This document shows, in pieces, positions 7,591 to 17,412 of a DNA stretch of 64,000 nt. Within the stretch, counting starts at the first letter, position 1; each line of letters opens with the position of its first letter. Where the stretch lies: the NCBI GenBank assembly GCA_017631315.1, contig JAGBTN010000005.1, forward strand, positions 1 through 64,000, given 5' to 3'. The position numbers and the translations under genes are program-made. Origin of the DNA: Bacteroidaceae bacterium. GTDB taxonomy: Bacteria > Bacteroidota > Bacteroidia > Bacteroidales > Bacteroidaceae. The notes beneath the pieces were generated by a model. It saw nothing but the letters and a program-made list of their open reading frames with translations. It was not told the DNA's origin and did no database searches.

Positions 7591-9885
7591 TTATAAAACT
7601 GTCAACTTGGCGAAGCGGAGCATAAGGACTTTCGTTCCTGCGTTTTCAAACTGGACGGTTGCCTTGGCGTCGATGCCTGTACCCTCCAATGCCTGAACGA
7701 TGCCTCTGCCAAAACGTTCGTGAACAACAGGAGTGCCTACGGAAAGGGCTGCCCCTACTTCCTCTCTTCCTCGTGAAGGAGAAGGTGTGATGCTACCGGC
7801 ACTATGTGCAGAGGGCGGCGTGAATGATGGGCGGGACGGCGGAACGAAGCTGCCTGCACCTTGAGGACGAATGGGTTTGATGCGTTGCTCAACACGAGGA
7901 GTTTGCCGTTGTACAGTCTCGCCGCCTTGAGGAAGTCGGAGGGGGCTGTAGTATTGCTGCGGTATCTCTCTGATGAAACGGCTGGGGCGCGAAAACTCCA
8001 TCTTCCCGTTACGGAAACGCGACTTGGCATAGGTCAGCACCACTTGCCGCTCGGCTCGGGTGATGGCAACATAGAAGAGGCGACGTTCTTCTTCGAGAGC
8101 ACGAGGCGAATCGGAAGTCATTTCGCTGGGGAACAGACCTTCTTCCAAACCTGTAATAAAGACGATGGGGAACTCAAGGCCTTTGGCAGAATGGATGGTC
8201 ATCATGTTGACACTATCGTCGTCCTTGTCAATATCGTTGCGGTCGAAGTCGGTGGCAAGACTGGCTTCCTGAAGGTAATCGGTGAGCAGAGTGCCAAGTC
8301 CCTGTTCACGACTGTCCTGCACAAAGTTGGCAATGCCGTCGAGCATCTCCTGCATGTTCTCCTGCTTGGAGATGTCGTCGGGGTCGTGACCGCTGAAGAC
8401 GTGTTGCATCAAACCACTTTCCTTGGCAATGCGCATTGCCAGAGTGTGGGCATCGTCGGCAGTGGCACTCTCGTGGAAAGCGGCCATCATGTCGTAGAAT
8501 GTTTTCAGGCGGGCAAGCGTACCGGCATTGACATCGGGACAACTGCCTGAACCTAAGACATCCCACACAGGCTTGTCCGTTTTTCTTGCCTCGAGAAAGA
8601 GTTTGCGGACTGTGGTGTCGCCAATGCCTCGGGCAGGTTTGTTGATGATGCGACGCAGCGACTCCTCGTCGTATGGATTGACAGAAAGACGCAGGTAGCA
8701 AAGCAAGTCCTTGATTTCTTCGCGCTGATAGAACGACATGCCGGCATAGATGTGGTAAGGCACACGCCCATGGAGAAAACTGTCCTCTATCTTACGGCTT
8801 TGGGCATTGGTGCGGTAGAGCACCGTCATGTCCTTATATGGAATCCCCGAACGATGTGCCTTCTGCACTTCTCGCAGGATGATGTTTGCTTCGTCGATAT
8901 CGCTATAGGCAGGAAAAAGAGCTATGGGATTGCCTACCTCCTTTTCGCTGAAGACCTGTTTGGCTATCTGCTCCCGATTGTTGCGAATAAGGCTTCCGGC
9001 AGCATTGACAATGGTTTGTGTGGAACGATAGTTACGTTCCAGTTTGAAGAGTCGCGCTCCCGGATAGGTCTCCTGGAAACGCAGAATGTTATCGATGTCC
9101 GCGCCACGGAAACTGTAGATGCTCTGGGCATCGTCGCCCACCACACAGACACGCTGTCGGCGGTCGGTGAGAAGACGGATTATCTGATGTTGGGCAAAGT
9201 TCGTGTCCTGATACTCATCGACCAGGACAAAGTGGAAACGGTCTTGCCACTGCTGCGCCACCTCGGGATTGCGGTCGAAGAGAAGCCATGTGTTGAGCAG
9301 CAAGTCGTCGAAGTCCATTGCATTGGCCTGCTTGCAGCGGTCTTGATAGCGTTGGTATATCTCCGGCATCAGAGTACGCTTGGCCATGTCGTCGCTCTCG
9401 CGAAACTCACGCACACTATTGTAGGCAGAAGGCAACACCAGACGGTTCTTGGCTGCCGAGATACGATTCTGCACGGCAGTGGGTTTATAGACCTTCTCGT
9501 CGAGACACATCTCGCGCAAAATAAGGCGAATAAGGCTCTTGCTGTCGTCGGTATCGTAGATGGTATAGTTTGTATCGTAACCCAGACGATGACCTTCCGT
9601 TCGAAGTATGCGGGCAAAGATACTGTGGAAAGTACCCATCCAGAGCGAAGAGGCCTTCTCCAAAGAAACAAGTGTCGCTATGCGCTCGCGCATCTCACGG
9701 GCTGCCTTGTTGGTAAACGTCAAAGCAAGGATGTTCCAGGGTTGCATGCCCTGCTCCAAGAGATAAGCAATCTTATAGGTCAGGACACGCGTCTTGCCAC
9801 TGCCTGCTCCGGCAATGACCAAAGACGGTGCATCCGAACAAAGCACCGCATCGCGCTGACTAGGGTTAAGGTCGTCTATGTTCAT
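7591..9885 (-). CDS. pcrA: UvrD/PcrA-family ATP-dependent DNA helicase
   Basis: A 764-residue superfamily 1A helicase. The Walker A motif is AGAGSGKT (residues 25-32), motif II is VDEYQDTN, and motif VI is seen in FYVAITRAERQVVLTY. Full length for a PcrA/UvrD protein, including the C-terminal Tudor-like end (VVHERFGRGIVQALEG). These helicases unwind 3'-5' during nucleotide excision and mismatch repair and clear stalled RNA polymerase. The linker at about residues 695-715 reads SITPSPSRGREEVGAA, which looks like a translated copy of an interspersed G/C-rich repeat. Its start overlaps the end of the AbgT-like gene (ATGA), making it the last gene of the Bat/kinase run. Confidence 0.93.
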   Translation of the reverse strand: MNIDDLNPSQRDAVLCSDAPSLVIAGAGSGKTRVLTYKIAYLLEQGMQPWNILALTFTNKAAREMRERIATLVSLEKASSLWMGTFHSIFARILRTEGHRLGYDTNYTIYDTDDSKSLIRLILREMCLDEKVYKPTAVQNRISAAKNRLVLPSAYNSVREFRESDDMAKRTLMPEIYQRYQDRCKQANAMDFDDLLLNTWLLFDRNPEVAQQWQDRFHFVLVDEYQDTNFAQHQIIRLLTDRRQRVCVVGDDAQSIYSFRGADIDNILRFQETYPGARLFKLERNYRSTQTIVNAAGSLIRNNREQIAKQVFSEKEVGNPIALFPAYSDIDEANIILREVQKAHRSGIPYKDMTVLYRTNAQSRKIEDSFLHGRVPYHIYAGMSFYQREEIKDLLCYLRLSVNPYDEESLRRIINKPARGIGDTTVRKLFLEARKTDKPVWDVLGSGSCPDVNAGTLARLKTFYDMMAAFHESATADDAHTLAMRIAKESGLMQHVFSGHDPDDISKQENMQEMLDGIANFVQDSREQGLGTLLTDYLQEASLATDFDRNDIDKDDDSVNMMTIHSAKGLEFPIVFITGLEEGLFPSEMTSDSPRALEEERRLFYVAITRAERQVVLTYAKSRFRNGKMEFSRPSRFIREIPQQYYSPLRLPQGGETVQRQTPRVEQRIKPIRPQGAGSFVPPSRPSFTPPSAHSAGSITPSPSRGREEVGAALSVGTPVVHERFGRGIVQALEGTGIDAKATVQFENAGTKVLMLRFAKLTVL

Positions 9886-10439
9886 CCTATCATATATTTA
9901 ATACATTGCCAACAAAAAGACACCGCAACGGCAAAGGGCAATGCCAACGGATTGCGGCGAAGGCCATAAGTGAGCATGCGTGTCCAACGTTTACAACGAG
10001 GATAGCCGTAGCATAGACAAAAGACAATGAACGAAAACCAACCCAAGAAAGGCAAGCCATACAACAGAGGGCTGTCGGCAACACTACCCGTAATGCTGAG
10101 AAACGGACTATTGGGAGTCAAAACTGCGGCAAGAAGAAAACCAATGAGAATCACAGCATAGACAAAGGCCAAGCGATAGAAACGGCGGTCGCGGAAGGTA
10201 CGCGAGAGAGGCAGTATTCCGCATCGGTTGATGACACCTTGCATAATGACACAGCACAAAGCAAAGGTAACCAGGAAACCACGCAAGGAATCGCTTGCAT
10301 GACTGTAAAGCCAACGCAATCCCTCGTCGTCGAGCAGGCTGCGACATGGCACACCCAAAGCCGAAAGTACCCAAGAGAGAAAAGGTAGCAATGCAGCAAC
10401 AATCAGCACACAGACAAAATTCCGTTCGTGTCTATTCAT
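9882..10439 (-). CDS. Short AbgT-like membrane protein
   Basis: A 185-residue integral membrane protein with about five hydrophobic segments. The start (LSWVLSALGV, then SLLDDEGLRWLYSHA) and middle (TPNSPFLSITGSVADSPLLYG) resemble AbgT-family p-aminobenzoyl-glutamate transporters, but those are about 500 residues long, so only a third is present. It could be a short AbgT relative, a decayed transporter, or a different family with similar hydrophobic pattern. It overlaps the response regulator gene upstream by 8 bp and the helicase gene downstream by 4 bp, which argues that it is translated. Function unknown. Confidence 0.6.
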   Translation of the reverse strand: MNRHERNFVCVLIVAALLPFLSWVLSALGVPCRSLLDDEGLRWLYSHASDSLRGFLVTFALCCVIMQGVINRCGILPLSRTFRDRRFYRLAFVYAVILIGFLLAAVLTPNSPFLSITGSVADSPLLYGLPFLGWFSFIVFCLCYGYPRCKRWTRMLTYGLRRNPLALPFAVAVSFCWQCIKYMIG

Positions 10440-11151
10440 CGGCTACCAAGTTTTCGGGGTCGAGAATATGCAACTGAATGGCACGAACCACTAAACGGAC
10501 AGCATTGACACCACTCCGTTCGCGCTCTGAGAAAAGACGATTCACAAGATCCGCCTGTCGCTTTTCGAGACTCTTGGTGCTGAATGGCATCTGTCGAAGT
10601 CCTGCTATCATATCCTTCGTATAACCCAAAGCCAAATGGCGCAGGAAACGCTCATCGTACTCGTCTATCTCATACTCCACAAAAGCATCGACAGTGGCCT
10701 GCTCGCGACACACCACCTTACGGAAGCGTGCCATCACCTTCTCCAGGAAAGGCTCGTTGAAAACCAGATGACGACCATGCATCACCTGCATCACATCGTC
10801 GCGCTGAAGAAGATTGCCTGTCTTCAAGATAATGCCATCGGCTCCAGCACCAAGTACATCTATCCAAAGACGCTCATTGAGTATCTCGCCCGTAAAGACC
10901 AGTATCTTCAAATCGGCATAGCGCGAACGTAACTGACGGCAAATGTCAACACCGACCGTTGTGCTGCCACCAAGACCAAGGTCGAGCAAAACGAGGTCGG
11001 GAACGCCATCACGCAACAAACGCCAAAAGTCGCTCTCGCCCGATGCCGTACCGATAATCTCTGCTTCGGGAACTTCGGTCTGCAGAATCTGCTCCGTGCC
11101 CTTGAGTTCCAACTTATCGTCCTCAACGATGATTACTTTGAATTTGTCCAT
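10432..11151 (-). CDS. Response regulator with REC and C-terminal DNA-binding-like domain
   Basis: A 239-residue protein. The receiver domain occupies residues 1-125, with acidic pocket EDD (10-12), phospho-acceptor Asp57 in LVLLDLGLGG, and the conserved Thr and Lys in LVFTGE and IILKTGN. The C-terminal half (about 165-225, FLRHLALGYTKDMIAGLRQMPFSTKSLEKRQADL) has the spacing of a LuxR-like helix-turn-helix, but is divergent. It begins 18 bp after the double sensor kinase and is its natural partner. Its start is ATG. The target genes are unknown; its position suggests a role connected to the Bat operon. Confidence 0.85.
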   Translation of the reverse strand: MDKFKVIIVEDDKLELKGTEQILQTEVPEAEIIGTASGESDFWRLLRDGVPDLVLLDLGLGGSTTVGVDICRQLRSRYADLKILVFTGEILNERLWIDVLGAGADGIILKTGNLLQRDDVMQVMHGRHLVFNEPFLEKVMARFRKVVCREQATVDAFVEYEIDEYDERFLRHLALGYTKDMIAGLRQMPFSTKSLEKRQADLVNRLFSERERSGVNAVRLVVRAIQLHILDPENLVADE

Positions 11152-11169
11152 ATCTTGTATTGTTTTTGT

Positions 11170-14100
11170 TTAGTGTTTAGGTTTCCCCGATGCCAAAAGA
11201 GAAAAAGAAATGCTATAACCCGTCTTCGTATCGTCTGCAACAAGACGAAGACCAGGATGAGAACAAGCGGCATCCAGTTCGTGTATTATCTGACGCATAA
11301 CGAGACATTCTATCCTACCCGTCTGGGGAGAGAAAAGTCCCGAAAGTTGTTCCGACGACAAGTGCTCGCCTTCTACGCTGCAAATCACATAGACCATTCC
11401 TGCACGACATTCTGCATCAATCGACACTCCCGACGGAGCAATAGCTATCAACTGTTTGAAGAACAACCGCAGAAGCGTCTTGTCAGCTCTTACGCATAGA
11501 CCCGCATTGCTATATGTAACGCCGTTCTTCGATTCCTCTGCAATAACCTCGTCGAGGGCAATGTTCTGAATGCAAAGTGGCGACTGATCGGTCTGACGCT
11601 GCGCTTGTTCGTAGAGAAGCATGTAGATGTGACGATAATATGTTACCAGATCGAGCAAATTGCGCTGCGTCACAGCATCAAAACCCTTCTGCTGCATGTC
11701 GTCTGCCATTTGTTTGATGCGCGAAGGAAAGTACATCGTCTCGTGCTTGATTGTGCTCAACGAATTGTCGAGAATCTGGTTCATGACATACAGACGGTCG
11801 TGCTCAAACCGCCAACGTTGTTCCGTCTCTTCTGTTTCTCGGATAGCGGTCTCTGCCTCTTTAACCCTCTCCAAACCTTCGGAGAATATCTGCAAAAGTT
11901 CCTGCACGGATTTCTTCTGCTGTGGATGCTCCAGACTGCATGCCACCTCTTGCAATTCGTCCTCAATTGATGTGGTATTCTCGGGGAAAGTCTGAAGTAC
12001 AGACAGCAGTCTCTGATAGAGAACATCGAGAGAAGCATGATGGCGCAAACGATGTCGGAGCACGACGCGGTAAAACAAAGCCAAAGAGGCTATGAGCAGA
12101 AGAACCATCAGTGCATAAAGAACCCTGGAATTGGAATTCATCTTCTCCAATCGCTGACAGTCTGAAGCAAGCGTACCATCGGTACTATAAAGGCGATGCA
12201 AGCGAACACACTCTGCATTGCTCCGACGATATGCCTCCCAATCTCCCAAAGTCTGGGCTGCAATAGCCTGCTCATTATAAAGTGACACCAACAATGGTGT
12301 ATCGACAGGAGCTTCCGTCTGCTGCAATGCATTCTCGCAGAGGAGATATGCATCGGCATAACGACCATCTACATTTGCTGCGAAAGCAGAGTCGTAAAGT
12401 TCATAGCAACGTTGCGGCATTGCCTGAAGAGCGAGATGCGACAAAATGAAAAACAACACAGGCAACACTCTCGGCAAACGGAACCAAAAACGACTGCCAA
12501 TCCCTTGCTCACTCTCAACGCCAAAATCGCAAACATTGAAAAGCGACGAAAGTTTACGATAACTGCCAATGATGCCTTTGCAATTCATAATGCCGAAACC
12601 AAAACCTTTGCCTGCATCAGTGACTCCGATACTATTAGGGTCATAAACTTTACTGTCGCAAAGTGCTTGTACATCCTCTTGGGAAAGACCGATGCCGGTA
12701 TCGCAAACACTGACCTCTACATAAGCGTCTGTAGAATCGAGCCGAACAGAGACCAGCCCTCCTGATGGTGTGAACTTGCGAGCATTGTCGACCAAAGTGT
12801 TCACCATAAAGAGTGTCAAGGCCTTGTCTGCCCTTACTATCAAGTCGGTCTCCGGTATCTCAAGAGTAAGTTGCTGCTGAGCAAAAGCATATTGCTGCAT
12901 GGCAATGACATGCAACACATCATTCAGCGAGAAACGTTTTACGTGCAAACTGAGACTGCCTTGCTGCATCTGTATCCACGATGTCAGGCGATCGTTGACA
13001 GTCATCATGCCAGAACAAAGTTCCTGGATATACGAAAGGCGATCAACAACATGCGTATCTTCCGCATCGAGCCTTTTAACTTCGGCAATAACACGGTCAA
13101 GATAAGGGATAATAGCATAGACAACAGACAACTTCGTGCGCTGAAGTATGTGAATCTCTTGCTGATTTTGAAGGTCTTGCAAAGTAACTTCATATTCCTC
13201 ATTGAGAGACTCCAATCGTTCCTCGCTCTCCTGCAATAGGTTATCAAGCCTCTGTTGAGCCATCATGCTCACCTCGCTGGAAGCAATCTCGCACACTTGC
13301 CTCTCGAAAGAACGCGAACGGTTTGCCAACTGGCGATAATAGACGTATGCAAGAATGGCAACCAATACAACCAGCACGAGAAGCAACACAAAGCGAAGGT
13401 GTTCGCTGCGCGCTTCCTGCTTAAGCAATGCCTTGCGACTTCCAAGTTCAAGATTTTGCCGTGAATCATCAAGCAGGTCAAGATAGGTGTTGCGATGGCT
13501 GTCGGCTAAAGGCTTGTTGCCTAATGCGCTATATGTCAGGCTGAGATTCTCGTGTATGCCTGCCAACCAGGGTTTCACGGAATAGGGTGAGCGCCTGTTA
13601 TGGCCAGATGCCAGATGTAATGCTTTATCGAAACAACGAAGTGCCTCATCATAATGTTCGGAAGAAAAATACACCTCTCCCAATGTTCGCAAGGCACATG
13701 CCGTCTGAAAAAGGTCGCGATACTGTTGAAAGAGCGACACAGAATGGTGTGACAACGCTGCGGCAAACTGATGTCGCGGAGAAAGCGTGCTGTCCTTCTG
13801 CCAACGCAAATGCTCACTATAAAGATAGATATAGGCTTCTGTACGCTGCTGTTTGAGTTGCTCGGCACGCATTGAGTCGGCTATCATAGCAGAAAGCGAC
13901 TGCAAAGCATTTGCCTCAAAATATGTGAAGCCATTGGCTTTTGCCAAAGTGTAAACACGGAACAGATGATTGAATTCCGTAAGTGTCACTTCTTCCGGTG
14001 TACCTTCAACAAGGCCTCCACTACCTAACATATATTGATAGTAAAGCCATTGTGTAGTGTCGGCATTAAGGTTGATGTACTTCGACGCCTCTGCTATCTC

Positions 14101-14628
14101 ACGACGGGCAGCACTATCCTGTCCAAGATAATAATAATACGTTGAGGCTACAATATGATATTCTGTCAGAGCATAGTCTAATCGATGTTTTTGACGAGCT
14201 GTAAGATTATTCTCCTCGGAAAGAAGACGGCTCAGACGTTTCTCGGCACGAAGACGGGCGTCGAAGAAAGACTTGCCATGACCAATACGCTGCATAACCT
14301 TCATGGTAAGCACATCGGCACAAAGCAATTCCAACTGATTGCGACTGAAGCCATATATCTTCTGCAAGAGATGAAGCGATTGGCCGTAGCACATCTGTTG
14401 ATATGCAACATACGCCATATTGTTGAGAGCCTCAGCTCGGCCATCGGGATTCTTTTCGGAACAGGAATAGGCGTTCTTGGCCGCTTGCAACGAAGCGGAA
14501 ATGTCGCTGTAGCGAAGACGATAAGCCACGTCGTTGTTATCCGATTCGGGCTGCACCTTATTTACATCGACCGAAGAACAAGCGATGAAAAGGGCAATAA
14601 TGCCTAAATAGATAACCTTGGCTCTCAT
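11170..14628 (-). CDS. Double sensor histidine kinase-like protein (DUF5112/DUF5113 type)
   Basis: A 1152-residue protein. I chose ATG 14628 because it opens a lipoprotein-type signal (MRAKVIYLGIIALFIACSS, Cys17); the longer open frame runs into batE. Order of parts: TPR-like helices to about 400, membrane segment about 412-432, coiled coil, a kinase ATPase domain with N box NTLVDNARKF (about 607), G1 CDTGIGLS (about 640) and G2 GKGFGFGI, then a second signal-like hydrophobic stretch (VLPVLFFILSHLALQA, about 725), another TPR-like segment, a second membrane segment (about 830-850), and a candidate H-box STIKHETMYFP (His near 959) followed by a degenerate ATPase domain. It looks like two sensors joined in one frame. 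The regulator gene follows 18 bp downstream. Confidence 0.82.
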   Translation of the reverse strand: MRAKVIYLGIIALFIACSSVDVNKVQPESDNNDVAYRLRYSDISASLQAAKNAYSCSEKNPDGRAEALNNMAYVAYQQMCYGQSLHLLQKIYGFSRNQLELLCADVLTMKVMQRIGHGKSFFDARLRAEKRLSRLLSEENNLTARQKHRLDYALTEYHIVASTYYYYLGQDSAARREIAEASKYINLNADTTQWLYYQYMLGSGGLVEGTPEEVTLTEFNHLFRVYTLAKANGFTYFEANALQSLSAMIADSMRAEQLKQQRTEAYIYLYSEHLRWQKDSTLSPRHQFAAALSHHSVSLFQQYRDLFQTACALRTLGEVYFSSEHYDEALRCFDKALHLASGHNRRSPYSVKPWLAGIHENLSLTYSALGNKPLADSHRNTYLDLLDDSRQNLELGSRKALLKQEARSEHLRFVLLLVLVVLVAILAYVYYRQLANRSRSFERQVCEIASSEVSMMAQQRLDNLLQESEERLESLNEEYEVTLQDLQNQQEIHILQRTKLSVVYAIIPYLDRVIAEVKRLDAEDTHVVDRLSYIQELCSGMMTVNDRLTSWIQMQQGSLSLHVKRFSLNDVLHVIAMQQYAFAQQQLTLEIPETDLIVRADKALTLFMVNTLVDNARKFTPSGGLVSVRLDSTDAYVEVSVCDTGIGLSQEDVQALCDSKVYDPNSIGVTDAGKGFGFGIMNCKGIIGSYRKLSSLFNVCDFGVESEQGIGSRFWFRLPRVLPVLFFILSHLALQAMPQRCYELYDSAFAANVDGRYADAYLLCENALQQTEAPVDTPLLVSLYNEQAIAAQTLGDWEAYRRSNAECVRLHRLYSTDGTLASDCQRLEKMNSNSRVLYALMVLLLIASLALFYRVVLRHRLRHHASLDVLYQRLLSVLQTFPENTTSIEDELQEVACSLEHPQQKKSVQELLQIFSEGLERVKEAETAIRETEETEQRWRFEHDRLYVMNQILDNSLSTIKHETMYFPSRIKQMADDMQQKGFDAVTQRNLLDLVTYYRHIYMLLYEQAQRQTDQSPLCIQNIALDEVIAEESKNGVTYSNAGLCVRADKTLLRLFFKQLIAIAPSGVSIDAECRAGMVYVICSVEGEHLSSEQLSGLFSPQTGRIECLVMRQIIHELDAACSHPGLRLVADDTKTGYSISFSLLASGKPKH

Positions 14629-14660
14629 CTGACAAATCCTGTGATGAAGAAAGACTTGCC

Positions 14661-15428
14661 TCAAATGAGGTCGAAGGCTGTTTTGGGAATCCAGCCTTGC
14701 TTGCCGTCGGCAATGTTCACCTCGCACCATTCCTTAAGGCTACTGTCGAGGATTTCTACCTTACTTCCCTCATGCAAGACGAAGAGTTCATTGCCGTTGT
14801 CGGCAGGAGTACTCTTGACTGTCACGGCTGAAGCGGTGATGATGCCGCTTGTGTGGGTTTGCTTGAAATCCTTTTGTTGCAAGCCAGAAACATTAGCAAG
14901 GATTGTAACAAACAGCAACAAAACTGCCGACGAAAAGGCGAGTTTACGAACTAAAATGCTTCCGGAAGCCCAGAAAACAAGGAACGAAACGAGCATCAGG
15001 AAAAAAGAAACCAAAGCGATTATTGTCCATGCAGACGTGCTGAACCAATTCGTCATACTGCGGAAGTAGGTAAACAGAATGAATTCATGCTGCGGAAGAA
15101 TCTTGTCGATGGTCTTTGTACGAGCAAGTTCGAGATTGAATACTACGTCCTTGTTGCTGGGGTCGAGTTTCAATGCGCGTTCAAACCAAAGGATGCTGTG
15201 AGCGATATCATCGATGCGGTAGTAGGCACAGCCAAGATTATAGCATACCTCGGCTGTTGCATTCTGCTCAGCCACTTCGGCATAGAGTTTGACTGCCGTC
15301 TTATAGTCGGCTCGCACGTAGGCACTATCTGCCAAAGCCTTCGTCTCTACGGGATTGGCAGCAAAGGCCAACAAGGGGGATATTGTAAATAGAAGAATCC
15401 AAATATACCGTTTCATCGTATTTGTCAT
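14661..15428 (-). CDS. batE: BatE: TPR and SH3-like membrane protein of aerotolerance operon
   Basis: A 255-residue protein. After a signal peptide ([19 protein letters not shown]) come TPR repeats (about 30-110, e.g. [32 protein letters not shown]), two membrane helices (about 130-185), and a C-terminal bacterial SH3-like domain ending [23 protein letters not shown]. This is the BatE layout. ATG 15428 lies right at the batD stop (15430-15432); ATG 15416 is an equally plausible start. The Bat proteins form a periplasmic complex linked to oxygen and stress tolerance in Bacteroides; the molecular role is unresolved. Confidence 0.88.
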   Translation of the reverse strand: MTNTMKRYIWILLFTISPLLAFAANPVETKALADSAYVRADYKTAVKLYAEVAEQNATAEVCYNLGCAYYRIDDIAHSILWFERALKLDPSNKDVVFNLELARTKTIDKILPQHEFILFTYFRSMTNWFSTSAWTIIALVSFFLMLVSFLVFWASGSILVRKLAFSSAVLLLFVTILANVSGLQQKDFKQTHTSGIITASAVTVKSTPADNGNELFVLHEGSKVEILDSSLKEWCEVNIADGKQGWIPKTAFDLI

Positions 15429-15429
15429 G

Positions 15430-17274
15430 TTATTTTTTCGATTTGAGTGAGGCATTCATTTGGGTTATGACATCTGATGCCTGCTGATATATCTTCTCTT
15501 TTGCCATGTTGGGGTCACTGGTTGGAGCGTAGCGGGCAAATTCACAATCGCTCAAGACTGCAATGAACGCATCGATGACATTCTGCTCCACGCCTCTCGA
15601 CGAAAGCGTTGCAATGACGTTTTCCTTATTGAGTTCGTTTGTTGGCAGCGACAATTTGTCGCCGGCATAGCCCAGCAAAGCGCGCATCACCTCGTCGTAG
15701 AAAACAGCATCGTCCTTTTGGTGTAACAGTTTCGATGCTTGCTTGAGTCGGCGGGAAGCCACTTTCCCTGCCTTCTTGCCTTTGGCGTTCCAGGAGTTGG
15801 GATTGTGTTTCTGCTGATGTCTGAGCCACAGGAAAGCCAGCAAGAAAGCCACTAAGAGCAGAACATAGGTGAGCCAATAGTTTGTGGTCCCAAAGAAATC
15901 GTCTTGTTCCTCGCTCGTCAACTCGCCCAACTTGATGAAGCGAATGTCGTTGCTCAGCACGTTGAGGTCTTCCTGCTCTCGTGTGTAGGTTGCCTGATGA
16001 CCTTTTGCTTTGGCAACTGCAATACTGAAAGAGTCAGTTCTTACCGTATTATATCGCTCCTGCTCGGGGTCGAAGTAGCAGAATTCTACTGGCGGAATAG
16101 AGAATTTACCGCCATGACGTGGAACAACTACATAGTCGTAGGTGATGGAGCCCTTTGCTCCGGTGGCTGTGTTTGACGTGTTGTTATTTTCCTTTGGGTC
16201 GTAGACCTCAAAGTCTTGAGGGAAGCGAATAGTGGGAGCCTTCATGAGTTTCATGTTACCCTGTCCGCTAACAACGAGTCGAAGGGTTGCCGCATCGTTG
16301 GCATTCACCTGTTCGGGAGTGAGCGTGGCAGACACGGAGAACTTGCCGACAGCACCCGAGAAGTTGTCGGGTTTCGGTGTTGGGAGAGGCATGACATCTA
16401 TCTCTACAGCCGATGTGGTGATTTCCTTGCGCACCATTTGCGAGAGACTTCCGCCGCCAAAGAAAATGTCGAAGGGGTCCATCGAGTGATTCTGCACCTC
16501 GACTTGTGTTTCGAAAGTGATGCTGGGAATCGTGATTTTGCCTGTCTTCTGCGGGAAAATAACATATTGTTTCCAGACGGCTGTGCCGTAGTTCCTGCCA
16601 TTGACGCGTTCGTACTTGAGCGACACTTGTGCGCCTCGGTCAAGTTCCTGAACATGACAGCCGTCTATCTGAGGCATATCGCCGGAAATCTGTTGAATGT
16701 TTACCAGCGTATAGAGCTTGTAGGTGAGCATCACAGCCTCCTGTTCGTAGATTTTCTTGCGATTGGCCGTAACAGTCATATAGAGGTCGTTGCCGTTTAT
16801 CTGACTTCCTGCAGAACGACCTTGCTGCTGATCTTGCTGGCGAGAGCCAGTGCCCTGCTGCTGATTGGAAGACTGAGGATCTTGATAGTCGGATGCAGGC
16901 AAAACCTCCATGCTGGGAGCATCGCTCTTGACGGCCTTCCCCTCGACCATAATGGTTGCAGCAGGCACCTGGAGGGTTCCCTCCTTTATGGGAACCACGG
17001 TATAGGTGAAGGTTACAGAACTGCTCTGAGTTGTACGGCCATTCGTCATTGAAAAACTGCTGGAACGACTTGTGCTGGGACCGTAAAGTACATTGAACCC
17101 CTCGAAACTTCCAACCTGGAAGTCTTCTATGTCCTGTGTGTTGGCCACATAACTGATACGGATTCGCTGTCCCACCTCTGCCTGTGAAGGAGCCTGAACC
17201 TTGAGTGTAACTTGCGAAAAGACAGGGCTTAACGCAAGGAATAGTAGTGTGAGTATAGTGTAAAGTCTTTTCAT
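15430..17274 (-). CDS. batD: BatD: large periplasmic beta-sandwich protein of aerotolerance operon
   Basis: A 614-residue protein with signal peptide ending in SPVFSQ, followed by two or three beta-sandwich modules (patterns [39 protein letters not shown] and [20 protein letters not shown]), a Gln/Ser-rich linker near residues 135-155, one membrane helix ([19 protein letters not shown], about residue 470) and a cytoplasmic helical tail. This is the standard BatD arrangement. The 138-bp gap separating it from batBC upstream is filled by a 22-bp-period array, which is unusual inside an otherwise tight operon. Confidence 0.93.
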   Translation of the reverse strand: MKRLYTILTLLFLALSPVFSQVTLKVQAPSQAEVGQRIRISYVANTQDIEDFQVGSFEGFNVLYGPSTSRSSSFSMTNGRTTQSSSVTFTYTVVPIKEGTLQVPAATIMVEGKAVKSDAPSMEVLPASDYQDPQSSNQQQGTGSRQQDQQQGRSAGSQINGNDLYMTVTANRKKIYEQEAVMLTYKLYTLVNIQQISGDMPQIDGCHVQELDRGAQVSLKYERVNGRNYGTAVWKQYVIFPQKTGKITIPSITFETQVEVQNHSMDPFDIFFGGGSLSQMVRKEITTSAVEIDVMPLPTPKPDNFSGAVGKFSVSATLTPEQVNANDAATLRLVVSGQGNMKLMKAPTIRFPQDFEVYDPKENNNTSNTATGAKGSITYDYVVVPRHGGKFSIPPVEFCYFDPEQERYNTVRTDSFSIAVAKAKGHQATYTREQEDLNVLSNDIRFIKLGELTSEEQDDFFGTTNYWLTYVLLLVAFLLAFLWLRHQQKHNPNSWNAKGKKAGKVASRRLKQASKLLHQKDDAVFYDEVMRALLGYAGDKLSLPTNELNKENVIATLSSRGVEQNVIDAFIAVLSDCEFARYAPTSDPNMAKEKIYQQASDVITQMNASLKSKK

Positions 17275-17299
17275 CTTCTGGTATCTCTTTCAACCTACC

Positions 17300-17387
17300 G
17301 TGGATAGTTGGCAAACTTAACGTGTTAAGTCGGCGATTTTAACGTGTTAAGTCGGGCAACTTAACGTGTATAGTTTGACAACTTCAC
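17300..17387. repeat. 22-bp-period array, locus A (4 units)
   Basis: Four contiguous 22-bp units start at 17300, 17322, 17344 and 17366. Read on the - strand they fit the dyad consensus GTTAAGTTTGCCAACTTAAC plus AC, the same consensus as the array at 57592, 40 kb away. The units differ from one another at several positions, so this is an old or diversified array and not a fresh duplication. It lies between the batBC stop and the batD start. Confidence 0.88.
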
Positions 17388-17412
17388 TGGAGGTGTTTTG
17401 AACTGTCACATT

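Noticed and set aside
8752..9969. A 405-codon open frame on the + strand
   Set aside because: Antisense to the helicase gene, whose motifs are intact; no recognisable domain.
14629..14730. Longer start for the double sensor kinase
   Set aside because: It would overlap batE and bury the lipoprotein signal that begins at 14628.
16216..17052. A 278-codon open frame on the + strand
   Set aside because: Antisense to batD; no features of a real protein.
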